NCBI GenBank assembly: GCA_046589965.1
Contig: JBKJVF010000200.1
Location: 1 to 5,894 of the forward strand
Direction: 5' to 3'
DNA: 5,894 nt
DNA from: JAJNPS01 sp046589965
GTDB lineage: Bacteria; Pseudomonadota; Alphaproteobacteria; Rhodobacterales; Rhodobacteraceae
The translations under genes were made by a program, and so were the position numbers. Each line of letters begins with the position of its first letter. Positions within the stretch are counted from its first letter, which is position 1. Shown in pieces: positions 1 to 5,817 of the stretch. The notes under the pieces are model-generated. The model saw nothing but the letters and a program-made list of their open reading frames with translations. It was not told the DNA's origin and ran no database searches.

Positions 1-774
1 AAAGGCAAAATCAGCCTCGCCCGCCATGAATGCCGGAAGACCCACTTCGGGTGAGCCAAGCGAGGGGTCGATTTCGACCCGCTCGACCATGGCCTGCCAT
101 GGGCCTGTGTAGGTGGGGCTTTTCACCAAAACCATCTTGTTGTTGGATTTCTCCCACGATTCCAACATGAAAGGACCCGATGTCACCAGCGTTTCGACAT
201 TGGCGGCATACTCGTCGCCATGCACGTCCCAGACGTGTTTCGGCACCGGATACCAGAGGCTGACGACGCCCGGCAGGTAGCCCTTGGGAGTCTCGGTAAC
301 GACTTCGATTGTCTTGTCATCGACAGCACGGATGCCGAGGGTGGCGACATCGGCCTTGCCTTCGGTCACCGGACCCCAGTTCTTGATGCCGCCTGCATAG
401 CCCCAGTACCAGGCGAAGTCATAGCCCGTCGTTGCCGCGCGCTGCATCGCAAAAATGTAGTCGTTCGCGACAAGTGGTGCGCCATCACTCCAGACGAGGC
501 CGTCGCGCAGCTTGAATGTCCAGGTCAGGCCATCTTCCGACTGGGTCCAGCTTTCGGCTGCCATGGCGTTCAACTGGAAGTTCTTGTCAAAGCTGGTCAG
601 TGGCAGCTGCACCACTTCTGGGTTGCCCGCGCGGGCATAGACCGTCTTCATGTAATCCATGTAGGTGCCGCTGGTCGTGTCACCGACACTGTAGACGGTT
701 GTCTGGGCAGCGACCGGCCCGGACAGCAGCGCGGCTGTCACCAGCGCGCCTGCCAATCTGCGAAAAGATATCAT
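1..774 (-). CDS. Family 5 extracellular solute-binding protein of an oligopeptide/dipeptide-type ABC importer (partial, N-terminal half)
   Basis: The frame is open from an ATG at 774 to the left edge, giving 258 codons with no stop. Family members usually have about 500-540 residues, so roughly half is present. Residues 1-23 form a Sec-type signal peptide: Arg5-Arg6, a hydrophobic core, and a V-A-A site before Gln24. Residues 74-111 carry the family 5 signature region, with ESW, DGLTWTFKLR, W-SDG-P and a DY-FA--R helix. Proteins of this family capture peptides, opines, nickel chelates or sugars in the periplasm and deliver them to a Dpp/Opp-like permease. The ligand cannot be told from this half. 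The start is supported by an AAGGAG six bases upstream. The gene lies 220 bases beyond the end of the upstream operon, so it probably has its own promoter; permease and ATPase genes would be expected further left, outside the window. The family call is firm. Confidence 0.9.
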   Translation of the reverse strand, partial: MISFRRLAGALVTAALLSGPVAAQTTVYSVGDTTSGTYMDYMKTVYARAGNPEVVQLPLTSFDKNFQLNAMAAESWTQSEDGLTWTFKLRDGLVWSDGAPLVANDYIFAMQRAATTGYDFAWYWGYAGGIKNWGPVTEGKADVATLGIRAVDDKTIEVVTETPKGYLPGVVSLWYPVPKHVWDVHGDEYAANVETLVTSGPFMLESWEKSNNKMVLVKSPTYTGPWQAMVERVEIDPSLGSPEVGLPAFMAGEADFAF

Positions 775-780
775 GCGTTT

Positions 781-786
781 CTCCTT
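781..786 (-). promoter_or_regulatory. Ribosome binding site of the family 5 binding-protein gene
   Basis: The minus strand reads AAGGAG here, six bases before the ATG at 774. It is a strong Shine-Dalgarno match at good spacing. It fixes the start of a gene whose other end lies outside the window. Confidence 0.75.
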
Positions 787-873
787 GCTGACGTGTGGCG
801 GTTCGCCTGCCGGCCTGTGTCGGCTTGGGCGGTCGCGTAGTGGCGGCACCGAAGAGGGTGAAACGCCATGCAG

Positions 874-887
874 ATATGTCTGACAAA
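874..887. promoter_or_regulatory. Putative operator box 1 (TGTC-T-GACA)
   Basis: A perfect 9-base palindrome, TGTC-T-GACA, at 877-885 sits in a 14-base unit that recurs at 911-924 with two differences. The GT-N3-AC core resembles operators of the FadR/FCD branch of GntR regulators, whose general form is T-N-GT-N3-AC-N-A. It lies about 100 bases upstream of the family 5 gene and past the end of the ABC operon, so it most likely controls the family 5 gene. The binding protein is not identified. Confidence 0.5.
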
Positions 888-910
888 CTGGTGACCGTCG
901 TGCAACAGCC

Positions 911-924
911 AAATGTCAGACAAA
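911..924. promoter_or_regulatory. Putative operator box 2 (TGTC-A-GACA)
   Basis: This is the second copy of the box, with a perfect TGTC-A-GACA palindrome at 914-922 in the same orientation as box 1. The centres are 37 bases apart, about 3.5 helical turns. The flanks are shared (A-A before and AA after the core), which argues for one regulator binding both boxes. No convincing -35/-10 pair could be placed between or beside the boxes. Confidence 0.5.
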
Positions 925-976
925 TTCTGCGGGCCCGATCACAACCGGATTGGATCATTGATCAAGGCCGTGCAAA

Positions 977-997
977 TAGGCCGCACATAGCGGCCTA
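977..997 (-). terminator. Hairpin overlapping the ATPase stop codon, possible operon terminator
   Basis: TAGGCCGC (977-984) and GCGGCCTA (990-997) form a perfect 8-base-pair stem with a 5-base loop. On the minus strand the first arm contains the TAG stop codon of the ATPase gene, and only three T residues follow the stem. The position at the end of a four-gene operon fits termination or 3'-end protection. The short T-run makes it a weak intrinsic terminator at best. Confidence 0.45.
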
Positions 998-1756
998 GAC
1001 CTGATCAAGCGCCGAAGATTTAAGGATCATCGACAGCCGCCTGCATTCGGACGCGTATTCGGGTGAGGTCCGAAATACCTCATCCCTGGGCCAGGCGTGT
1101 CGGATCACCTCGTCGGCGATGATCCGTCCCGGCCGGGCCGCAAGCACCACCACGCGGTTGGACAGATAGACAGATTCGAAGACGCTATGCGTGACGAATA
1201 CCACCGTCAGCCCATGTGTTGCCGCCAGCCGCAGAAGATCGTCATTCAGCCGGAGCCGGGTGATCTCGTCTAATGCCGCAAAGGGTTCATCCATCAACAG
1301 GATGCGCGGCCGTGTGACCATCGCGCGTGCGATGGACACGCGCATTTTCATGCCACCAGACAACTGTCGGGGATAGGACCCTTCAAACCCGACCAGCCCC
1401 ACATCGCTCAGCGCGGTTTGCACCCTGTCTGCGACCTCGACCCGGCTCAGGCCCGCGAGCCGCAGCGGCAGGCGGACGTTTTCTGAAACCGTCGTCCAAG
1501 GCAGCAGCGTCGGTTCCTGGAACACAAAGCCCAGGTCCTGTTCGCTTTTGCCTTCGGGCGGGGTGATTGTGATGCGCCCGCTGCTGACAGGCAACAGCCC
1601 CGCGATCATCTTCAGCGCCGTTGACTTGCCGCAGCCTGAGGGACCCAAAAGTGACAGAAAATCACCCTTATTGATCTCAAGCGTGATGTCCTGCACCGCC
1701 AGAACACCGTTGCTGAACGTCTTTCGAACCTTGTCCAGTTGGATCAGCGCGGCCAT
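995..1756 (-). CDS. ABC transporter ATP-binding protein (nitrate/taurine/pyrimidine-type importer)
   Basis: This 253-residue cytoplasmic ATPase should power the importer formed with the permease directly upstream. All nucleotide-binding motifs are present: Walker A GPSGCGKST (38-46), Q-loop Gln80 in FVFQEP, signature LSGGM (132-136), Walker B ILLMDEP (152-158) with D-loop ALD (161-163), and switch His190. The size and motifs match the SsuB/TauB/ThiZ branch. The frame stays open upstream to 2293, but that stretch is a shadow of the permease gene. The ATG at 1756 starts the conserved fold, follows the permease stop by two bases, and has a weak GGGAAAG upstream, so translation is probably coupled. 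This is the last gene of the operon. The substrate cannot be read from the ATPase. Confidence 0.93.
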   Translation of the reverse strand: MAALIQLDKVRKTFSNGVLAVQDITLEINKGDFLSLLGPSGCGKSTALKMIAGLLPVSSGRITITPPEGKSEQDLGFVFQEPTLLPWTTVSENVRLPLRLAGLSRVEVADRVQTALSDVGLVGFEGSYPRQLSGGMKMRVSIARAMVTRPRILLMDEPFAALDEITRLRLNDDLLRLAATHGLTVVFVTHSVFESVYLSNRVVVLAARPGRIIADEVIRHAWPRDEVFRTSPEYASECRRLSMILKSSALDQV

Positions 1757-1758
1757 GG

Positions 1759-2577
1759 TCAGCTTTCCCGCTTGATGGCGCTTTCGTGCCATTTGTGCAA
1801 AATCGCCCAGGAAATCCAGCTGGTCATCAGGTGGATCAGGATGCCGGTGACCGAGATCAGGATCAGCGCCGCAAACATGCGCGGAATGCGCAGCTGATAA
1901 CCTGATTCCAGAATGCGGAATGCAAGGCCCGAGCCTTGCCCCCCGGTGCCTGCGACAAACTCGGCGACAATGGCGCCGATCAGCGCCAGTCCGCCCGAAA
2001 TCTTGAGGCCACCCAGGAAATACGGCATCGCGGCGGGCAGGCGCAGCAGGGTCAGCTTTTGCCATCGCGTCGCGCCGTAGACATCGAAAAGGTCGATCAG
2101 GTTGTGATCCACTGAATTGAGGCCAAGAATGGTGTTCGACAGGATCGGAAAGAACGCCACCAGCCAGGCGCAGATCAGGAGCGACACTTTGATGTCGCCA
2201 GTCCAGATAATGATCAGGGGGGCGATGGACACCACGGGCGTCACTTGCAGCACGATCACATAAGGCAGAATGGCGCGCTCCAGCCAGTCCCATTGCGTGA
2301 ACAGGACCGCCAGCGCCACGCCCAGCGTTACTGCAAAGAACAGGGCGATGAATGTGGTCTGCAGGGTGGACCAGAGCGACAGGAAAAGCGTCGACCAGTC
2401 CTCGATCAATGCCTCCAGAATGCGCGTCGGGCTTGGCAGCACGTAATGGGGCACGTCGTAGAACATGACGGCAAGCTGCCAGAACAGCAAAAGCCCAATG
2501 CCCACCGACAATGGCCCTGCCGCGCGCCGTATCCAGGCGGTCCCTGCTTCAGTCGGGGGTGCAGGGTCACTGGTCAT
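1759..2577 (-). CDS. ABC transporter permease, binding-protein-dependent (SsuC/TauC/ThiX-like)
   Basis: This 272-residue inner-membrane protein would form the channel, probably as a homodimer since only one permease gene is present. Hydrophobic segments are visible at about 22-40, 72-94, 102-125, 131-152, 186-209 and 234-259. The cytoplasmic EAA loop that docks on the ATPase is at about 164-191, with the core YGATRWQKLTLLRLPAAMP. Length and topology match the single-permease importers for sulfonates, nitrate and thiamine pyrimidine. The start at 2577 lies 12 bases after the oxidoreductase stop, with AAGG upstream. The gene overlaps neither neighbour and is clearly part of the operon. The family call is firm; the substrate is inferred only from context. 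Confidence 0.93.
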   Translation of the reverse strand: MTSDPAPPTEAGTAWIRRAAGPLSVGIGLLLFWQLAVMFYDVPHYVLPSPTRILEALIEDWSTLFLSLWSTLQTTFIALFFAVTLGVALAVLFTQWDWLERAILPYVIVLQVTPVVSIAPLIIIWTGDIKVSLLICAWLVAFFPILSNTILGLNSVDHNLIDLFDVYGATRWQKLTLLRLPAAMPYFLGGLKISGGLALIGAIVAEFVAGTGGQGSGLAFRILESGYQLRIPRMFAALILISVTGILIHLMTSWISWAILHKWHESAIKRES

Positions 2578-2589
2578 GTGCAGGGCCTT

Positions 2590-3171
2590 TCAGAGGGTTG
2601 CCATAGCACGCTGCACCTTGGTCACAAAGGCCGCACGTGATGCGTCAGTGGAGCGCGAGATTGCATAATGTGCCAGATAGCGGCTTTTCCCGCGGGGATG
2701 GATCAGTACCCGCAAGACGCGCCGGATCATCCAGCGCGGCGCATCGCCCATCAAGGCAGCCCACCAGCGGGTCGATCCATAGGTCGTGACGGCCGCCAGG
2801 CGGCGGATATGGCGCAGGCCGGGGGCAATGCGCCCGTCGGTCAGATGAAACGACACACCCGGCAGAAACACCCGGTCAAGATAGCCTTTCAGGATCGCGG
2901 GAAAGCCGAAGTTCCAGACCGGAAATACGAACACGATGGCTTCAGCCCAATCAACCCGCGCGGCCTCTTCCGCGACCGGGGCGCGGTTTTCGGGCACCTG
3001 AACGTAGCCCTGCCATTCCTCGCGGCTCAACACCGGGGGAAAGTTGCATGCGTAAAGATCAACCGCCTGCACCTCGTGACCCGCCGCCTGCAGCGCGTCG
3101 AGGGTGACGCGATAGAGGCTTGCGTTGAAACTGTCAGGGTCCGGGTGGGCATGCAGCAACAGGACACGCAT
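2590..3171 (-). CDS. NAD(P)H-dependent oxidoreductase, flavodoxin-like fold (NQO1/MdaB/KefF-like)
   Basis: This 193-residue soluble protein belongs to the Flavodoxin_2 (NAD(P)H dehydrogenase, quinone) family, whose members bind FMN or FAD and reduce quinones, azo or nitro compounds. Visible features are the first strand and phosphate-binding loop MRVLLLHAHPDPDSFN (1-16), and the family hallmark FVFPVWNFGFPAILKGYLDRVF starting near residue 80, followed by a PGV-F segment. A TTYGS loop comes later. The C-terminus is rich in Arg and Lys. The length is normal for the family. The gene begins four bases after the binding-protein stop and has no clear Shine-Dalgarno, so it probably relies on coupling. 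Its place inside an ABC importer operon, between binding protein and permease, is unusual and suggests a role in metabolising the imported compound. The actual electron acceptor is unknown. Confidence 0.88.
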   Translation of the reverse strand: MRVLLLHAHPDPDSFNASLYRVTLDALQAAGHEVQAVDLYACNFPPVLSREEWQGYVQVPENRAPVAEEAARVDWAEAIVFVFPVWNFGFPAILKGYLDRVFLPGVSFHLTDGRIAPGLRHIRRLAAVTTYGSTRWWAALMGDAPRWMIRRVLRVLIHPRGKSRYLAHYAISRSTDASRAAFVTKVQRAMATL

Positions 3172-3175
3172 CGGC

Positions 3176-4201
3176 CTAGCGCGGGATGTCGAGACCGATC
3201 CCTTTGTTCACGAAATCAAGCACATAGCTTGACGCCAGATCAAGCGTGCCGTCGACCACGCCCGCAGTGACCATCGCGTCAAAGAACCCCTTCATCCGCG
3301 CGTCCGTCATGGCCCCGATGCCCATCGTCGCCGTGTCACCGCTGTCAACGATCCCGAAGGCCTTCATGTTGGCGATGGTGGCCTCCATCCGTTCCGCCGT
3401 CGTGTCGGGGTTGGCGGCCAGGATCGCGGCCTTGGCGGCAGCATTGTCGCCGTAAAGGAAGTTCGTGTAGCCGAGGATCGAGCCGTCAACAAAACGCTGC
3501 ACTACATCGGGCGTAGTTTCAATGGTTTCGGTCCGCGCCTCGATGGTCGTCGAATAGGTGCTGAAGCCCTGATCGGCCAAGAGGAACACATCGGGGGTAA
3601 AGCCGCCCTCAAGCCCGACCTTGTAGGGGTCCGACGTGGCATAGCCCTGCTGGACGGACGCCTTGTCTTGCAGGAATGGAGCGTAGTTGTAGGTATAGGG
3701 TTTGACCTGCTCGATCTTGAAGCCGTAGGCGCTCATCATCCACTGATAGAAGGATGCTACAGCTTCGTTCGACAGGTAGATCGACTCGGCGGCCTTGAGG
3801 TCTTCGAATTTGGCATAGGTGCCGGGATGGGCGATCAGACATTGCGGGTCTTTCTGGAAGATCGCCGCGACGACCTTGGACGGGATGTCTTCCCGGACCG
3901 CGTAAAAGGCCTGGATCATGTTGCCGCCCATATAGAAATCAAGGCCGCGGGTATAGAAAAGCAGGCGGTTGTTGCTTTGCGGGCCGCCCATGACGATCTC
4001 GACATCGAGGCCCAGCTTCTCATAGGTGCCATCCGCAATCGCCTGGTAGTAACCGCCGTGTTCGGCCTCGGCGACCCAGTTGGTGCCGAATTTCACCTTG
4101 GTCAAGGCCTGCGCGCGGACGATGCCCGGGGCCGCCAGCGCCGCCGTACCCGCCAGCATGGTTTTGATCGTGTTGCGGCGCGTCCAAAGTCCCGTTGCCA
4201 T
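3176..4201 (-). CDS. NMT1/ThiY-like ABC transporter substrate-binding protein with Tat-type signal
   Basis: This 341-residue periplasmic protein should be the ligand-capturing part of the importer. Residues 7-13 (TRRNTIK) fit a twin-arginine motif, followed by a hydrophobic stretch and a probable cleavage site after V-R-A at 28-30. The mature part begins with KVKFGTNWVAEAEHGGYYQA (35-54), including Trp42 and His48 at positions typical of NMT1/THI5-like binding proteins. A GLDV-IVMGGP turn (64-74) and a DFYMGG segment follow. Known family members bind hydroxymethylpyrimidine, riboflavin, taurine or related small molecules. The start at 4201 has GGGGAG seven bases upstream. It is the first gene of the operon and diverges from the amidohydrolase across 245 bases. 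The fold is well supported. A pyrimidine-like ligand is inferred from family and neighbours. Confidence 0.9.
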   Translation of the reverse strand: MATGLWTRRNTIKTMLAGTAALAAPGIVRAQALTKVKFGTNWVAEAEHGGYYQAIADGTYEKLGLDVEIVMGGPQSNNRLLFYTRGLDFYMGGNMIQAFYAVREDIPSKVVAAIFQKDPQCLIAHPGTYAKFEDLKAAESIYLSNEAVASFYQWMMSAYGFKIEQVKPYTYNYAPFLQDKASVQQGYATSDPYKVGLEGGFTPDVFLLADQGFSTYSTTIEARTETIETTPDVVQRFVDGSILGYTNFLYGDNAAAKAAILAANPDTTAERMEATIANMKAFGIVDSGDTATMGIGAMTDARMKGFFDAMVTAGVVDGTLDLASSYVLDFVNKGIGLDIPR

Positions 4202-4208
4202 TGGTCAT

Positions 4209-4214
4209 CTCCCC
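4209..4214 (-). promoter_or_regulatory. Ribosome binding site of the NMT1-like binding-protein gene
   Basis: The minus strand reads GGGGAG seven bases before the ATG at 4201. It selects this start over the out-of-frame ATG that lies just after the GGGGAG. Confidence 0.65.
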
Positions 4215-4242
4215 AAGATTTCCTGACCCATCGACCGCGAGT

Positions 4243-4271
4243 CCTAAAAAACAATATGACCTTGCTGTGAA
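4243..4271 (-). promoter_or_regulatory. Weak candidate promoter of the importer operon
   Basis: On the minus strand TTCACA (4271-4266) matches five of six bases of the -35 consensus. It is followed, after 17 bases, by TTTAGG (4248-4243), which matches the -10 consensus at only three positions. The T-rich stretch around 4246-4256 is the most AT-rich part of this intergenic region. The placement in front of the binding-protein gene is sensible, but the -10 match is poor. Confidence 0.25.
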
Positions 4272-4279
4272 CCCACAAG
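4261..4279. promoter_or_regulatory. CTTG-N11-CAAG dyad overlapping the candidate -35
   Basis: CTTG (4261-4264) and CAAG (4276-4279) form an inverted repeat with an 11-base spacer. It overlaps the proposed -35 of the importer operon, a typical place for an operator. Four-base arms can occur by chance. Confidence 0.25.
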
Positions 4280-4301
4280 CGCAGAATTTCGTGCAGAGCG
4301 C

Positions 4302-4314
4302 TGCCTGAAAGGCA
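4302..4314. promoter_or_regulatory. T-N11-A dyad, possible LysR-type box
   Basis: TGCCT-GAA-AGGCA is a perfect inverted repeat, 13 bases long. It starts with T and ends with A, which fits the T-N11-A form of LysR-family binding sites. It sits midway between the divergent importer operon and the amidohydrolase, and a LysR-like gene follows the amidohydrolase. Regulation of both sides by that protein is an inference. Confidence 0.35.
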
Positions 4315-4373
4315 TCAGTGGGCTCGCATCGACCGCTCGCATTCCGGCAGCAGTCCGTTGCGAAAATGGTGCT

Positions 4374-4392
4374 TGTCGTCTGCACTGCGACA
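4374..4392. promoter_or_regulatory. TGTCG-N9-CGACA dyad upstream of the amidohydrolase
   Basis: Perfect 5-base arms (4374-4378 and 4388-4392) flank a 9-base spacer. It lies 54 bases upstream of the amidohydrolase start, where an operator or promoter element would be expected. No good -35/-10 pair was found next to it. Confidence 0.3.
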
Positions 4393-4446
4393 GGGCCAAC
4401 CTCATGGCTAAGATGTTAGTTTCCATCTTTCAGCAGGGCAGGATCC

Positions 4447-5805
4447 ATGCAAGCCGAGGCAGTTCCATCGATTCCGCGAGGGGGACCTTTTGTTCTGTCG
4501 GGGGCGCGCGTGCCAGCCGAACTGTTGGTGACCGCGCCGGGCGGTATGGCTCCGGACAGCGAAGGCGCGGTGCTTCTGGACGTTATGATTGACCGGGGCC
4601 GCATTGCCGGACTGTTTCCGGCAGGACACGCACCTGAAGGTGTGGCCCGCGTTCCCCTTGCCGGTCGCCATGTCTGGCCCGGCTTTGTCGACATGCATAC
4701 CCATCTGGACAAGGGCCATGTCATCCCCCGCATCCGCCCCGATGGCAGCCTGCACGGCGGCTATGCGTTGACGGTACAGGACTGGGCGAACTGGACGCCT
4801 GAGGAAATGACCCTGCGGATGGAATTCGCGCTGGCCTGTGCGCATGTGCACGGCGTCACGGCGATCCGCACCCATCTTGACAGCGTGACGCTGGATCAGG
4901 CCCAGCAGGGGCTTCAGGTCTTTGCGGGGTTGCGCGATACATGGTCGGACCGGGTGGCGCTTCAGGGTGTCGTCATCACGCCGATGGATGCATGGCTTGG
5001 CGATCTGGGGCGCAATCTGGCGGACCTCGCCGCTGAATCAGGGGGCGTCCTTGGCGGGGTGACCGATACGCTGGAGCGCAACGCGAACGGCACTTATGAA
5101 ACTCTTGATCCCGCACTTGACCGGCTGTTCGCGCTGGCAGCGGAGCGGGGCCTGGATGTTGACCTGCATGTCGATCAGACCGCTGACCTGGACGCCTTTA
5201 CCATCCCCCATATCGCGCGCGCGCGACTGCGCAGCGGGTTTGCGGGGCGCGTGGTGCTGGGCCATTGCGTCAACCTGTCGCTGCAACCGCCCGAGGTGAT
5301 CGCCAGCACTCTGGCCCTGGCGCGTGAAGCGGGGCTGGCTTTCGTGTCGATGCCGACACCGATGATGTATCTGATGGACCGGGTGCCGGGCCGCACGCCA
5401 CGTTGGCGTGGGGTGACGGCGGCAAACGAGATCCGCGCCGCCGGGCTGCCGCTGGCGGTGGGCGGCGACAATTGTCGTGACGCGTGGTTTCCTTACGGCG
5501 ATCACGACATGCTGGATACGTTGAAACAGGCGATCCGGGTGTTTCAGGCCGATGAGCCGCTGACCGGCAGCCTTGCCATGGCGTCGAAAGTGCCTGCCGA
5601 CCTGATCGGGCGCGCCGATCTTGGCCGCATCCGCGTGGGTCTGCCCGCCCATCTGGTGATCTTTTCCGCGCGCAGCCTGAACGCCCTGATGAGCCGCGAT
5701 CAGGGTGACCGGATCGTGCTGTCGAACGGCCGCCGGGTGACAGAAGCCCTGCCGCAGCACCACAATCTTGCGGACGCATTGGGCCTGACGCAGTCCGGGC
5801 TTTGA
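4447..5805 (+). CDS. Amidohydrolase of the cytosine-deaminase-like group, substrate uncertain
   Basis: This 452-residue cytoplasmic enzyme has the two-part amidohydrolase layout: a beta-sandwich (about 12-75 and the C-terminus) around a metal-dependent TIM barrel. Visible metal-site residues are His84 and His86 (PGFVDMHTHLDKGH), His241 (DLHVDQ), His273 (LGHCVN) and Asp341 (VGGDNCRDAWFPYG). The RTHLD motif (141-145) and the D--W-P-G segment (345-350) are shared with E. coli CodA. Aligned from memory, two CodA residues differ: catalytic Glu217 is Gln244 here, and cytosine-binding Gln156 is Met180. A different C-N hydrolysis, or a deaminase with an altered mechanism, is therefore possible. The N-terminus extends about 15 residues before the conserved FVLSGARVP segment. 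The ATG at 4447 has AGGG eight bases upstream. It diverges from the importer operon and is followed after 12 bases by a regulator-like gene. The superfamily call is firm, the reaction is not. Confidence 0.88.
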   Translation: MQAEAVPSIPRGGPFVLSGARVPAELLVTAPGGMAPDSEGAVLLDVMIDRGRIAGLFPAGHAPEGVARVPLAGRHVWPGFVDMHTHLDKGHVIPRIRPDGSLHGGYALTVQDWANWTPEEMTLRMEFALACAHVHGVTAIRTHLDSVTLDQAQQGLQVFAGLRDTWSDRVALQGVVITPMDAWLGDLGRNLADLAAESGGVLGGVTDTLERNANGTYETLDPALDRLFALAAERGLDVDLHVDQTADLDAFTIPHIARARLRSGFAGRVVLGHCVNLSLQPPEVIASTLALAREAGLAFVSMPTPMMYLMDRVPGRTPRWRGVTAANEIRAAGLPLAVGGDNCRDAWFPYGDHDMLDTLKQAIRVFQADEPLTGSLAMASKVPADLIGRADLGRIRVGLPAHLVIFSARSLNALMSRDQGDRIVLSNGRRVTEALPQHHNLADALGLTQSGL

Positions 5806-5817
5806 TCCGGGCTGCAG

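Noticed and set aside
220..840. 206-codon plus-strand frame opposite the family 5 binding-protein gene
   Set aside because: The minus strand encodes a clear signal peptide and family signature here. The plus-strand peptide is composition-driven, with no recognisable domain.
958..965. TTGATCAA palindrome near the end of the ABC operon
   Set aside because: It is a single short palindrome with no partner in a functional arrangement and no link to the twin TGTC-N-GACA boxes.
1757..2293. N-terminal extension of the ATPase frame by 179 codons
   Set aside because: The extra stretch lies wholly inside the permease gene in another frame and has no domain character. The ATPase fold begins exactly at the ATG at 1756.
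4408..4875. 155-codon minus-strand frame over the amidohydrolase start and part of the divergent gap
   Set aside because: It has no domain or credible start signal and overlaps conserved coding sequence on the plus strand.
4447..5805. Naming the amidohydrolase codA
   Set aside because: Overall layout resembles cytosine deaminase, but the catalytic Glu and the cytosine-binding Gln appear to be replaced, so no gene symbol is justified.
5794..5813. Direct repeat TCCGGGCT at 5794-5801 and 5806-5813
   Set aside because: It is eight bases in GC-rich sequence, with the first copy inside the amidohydrolase coding end. There is no symmetry or further copy, so it is likely chance.
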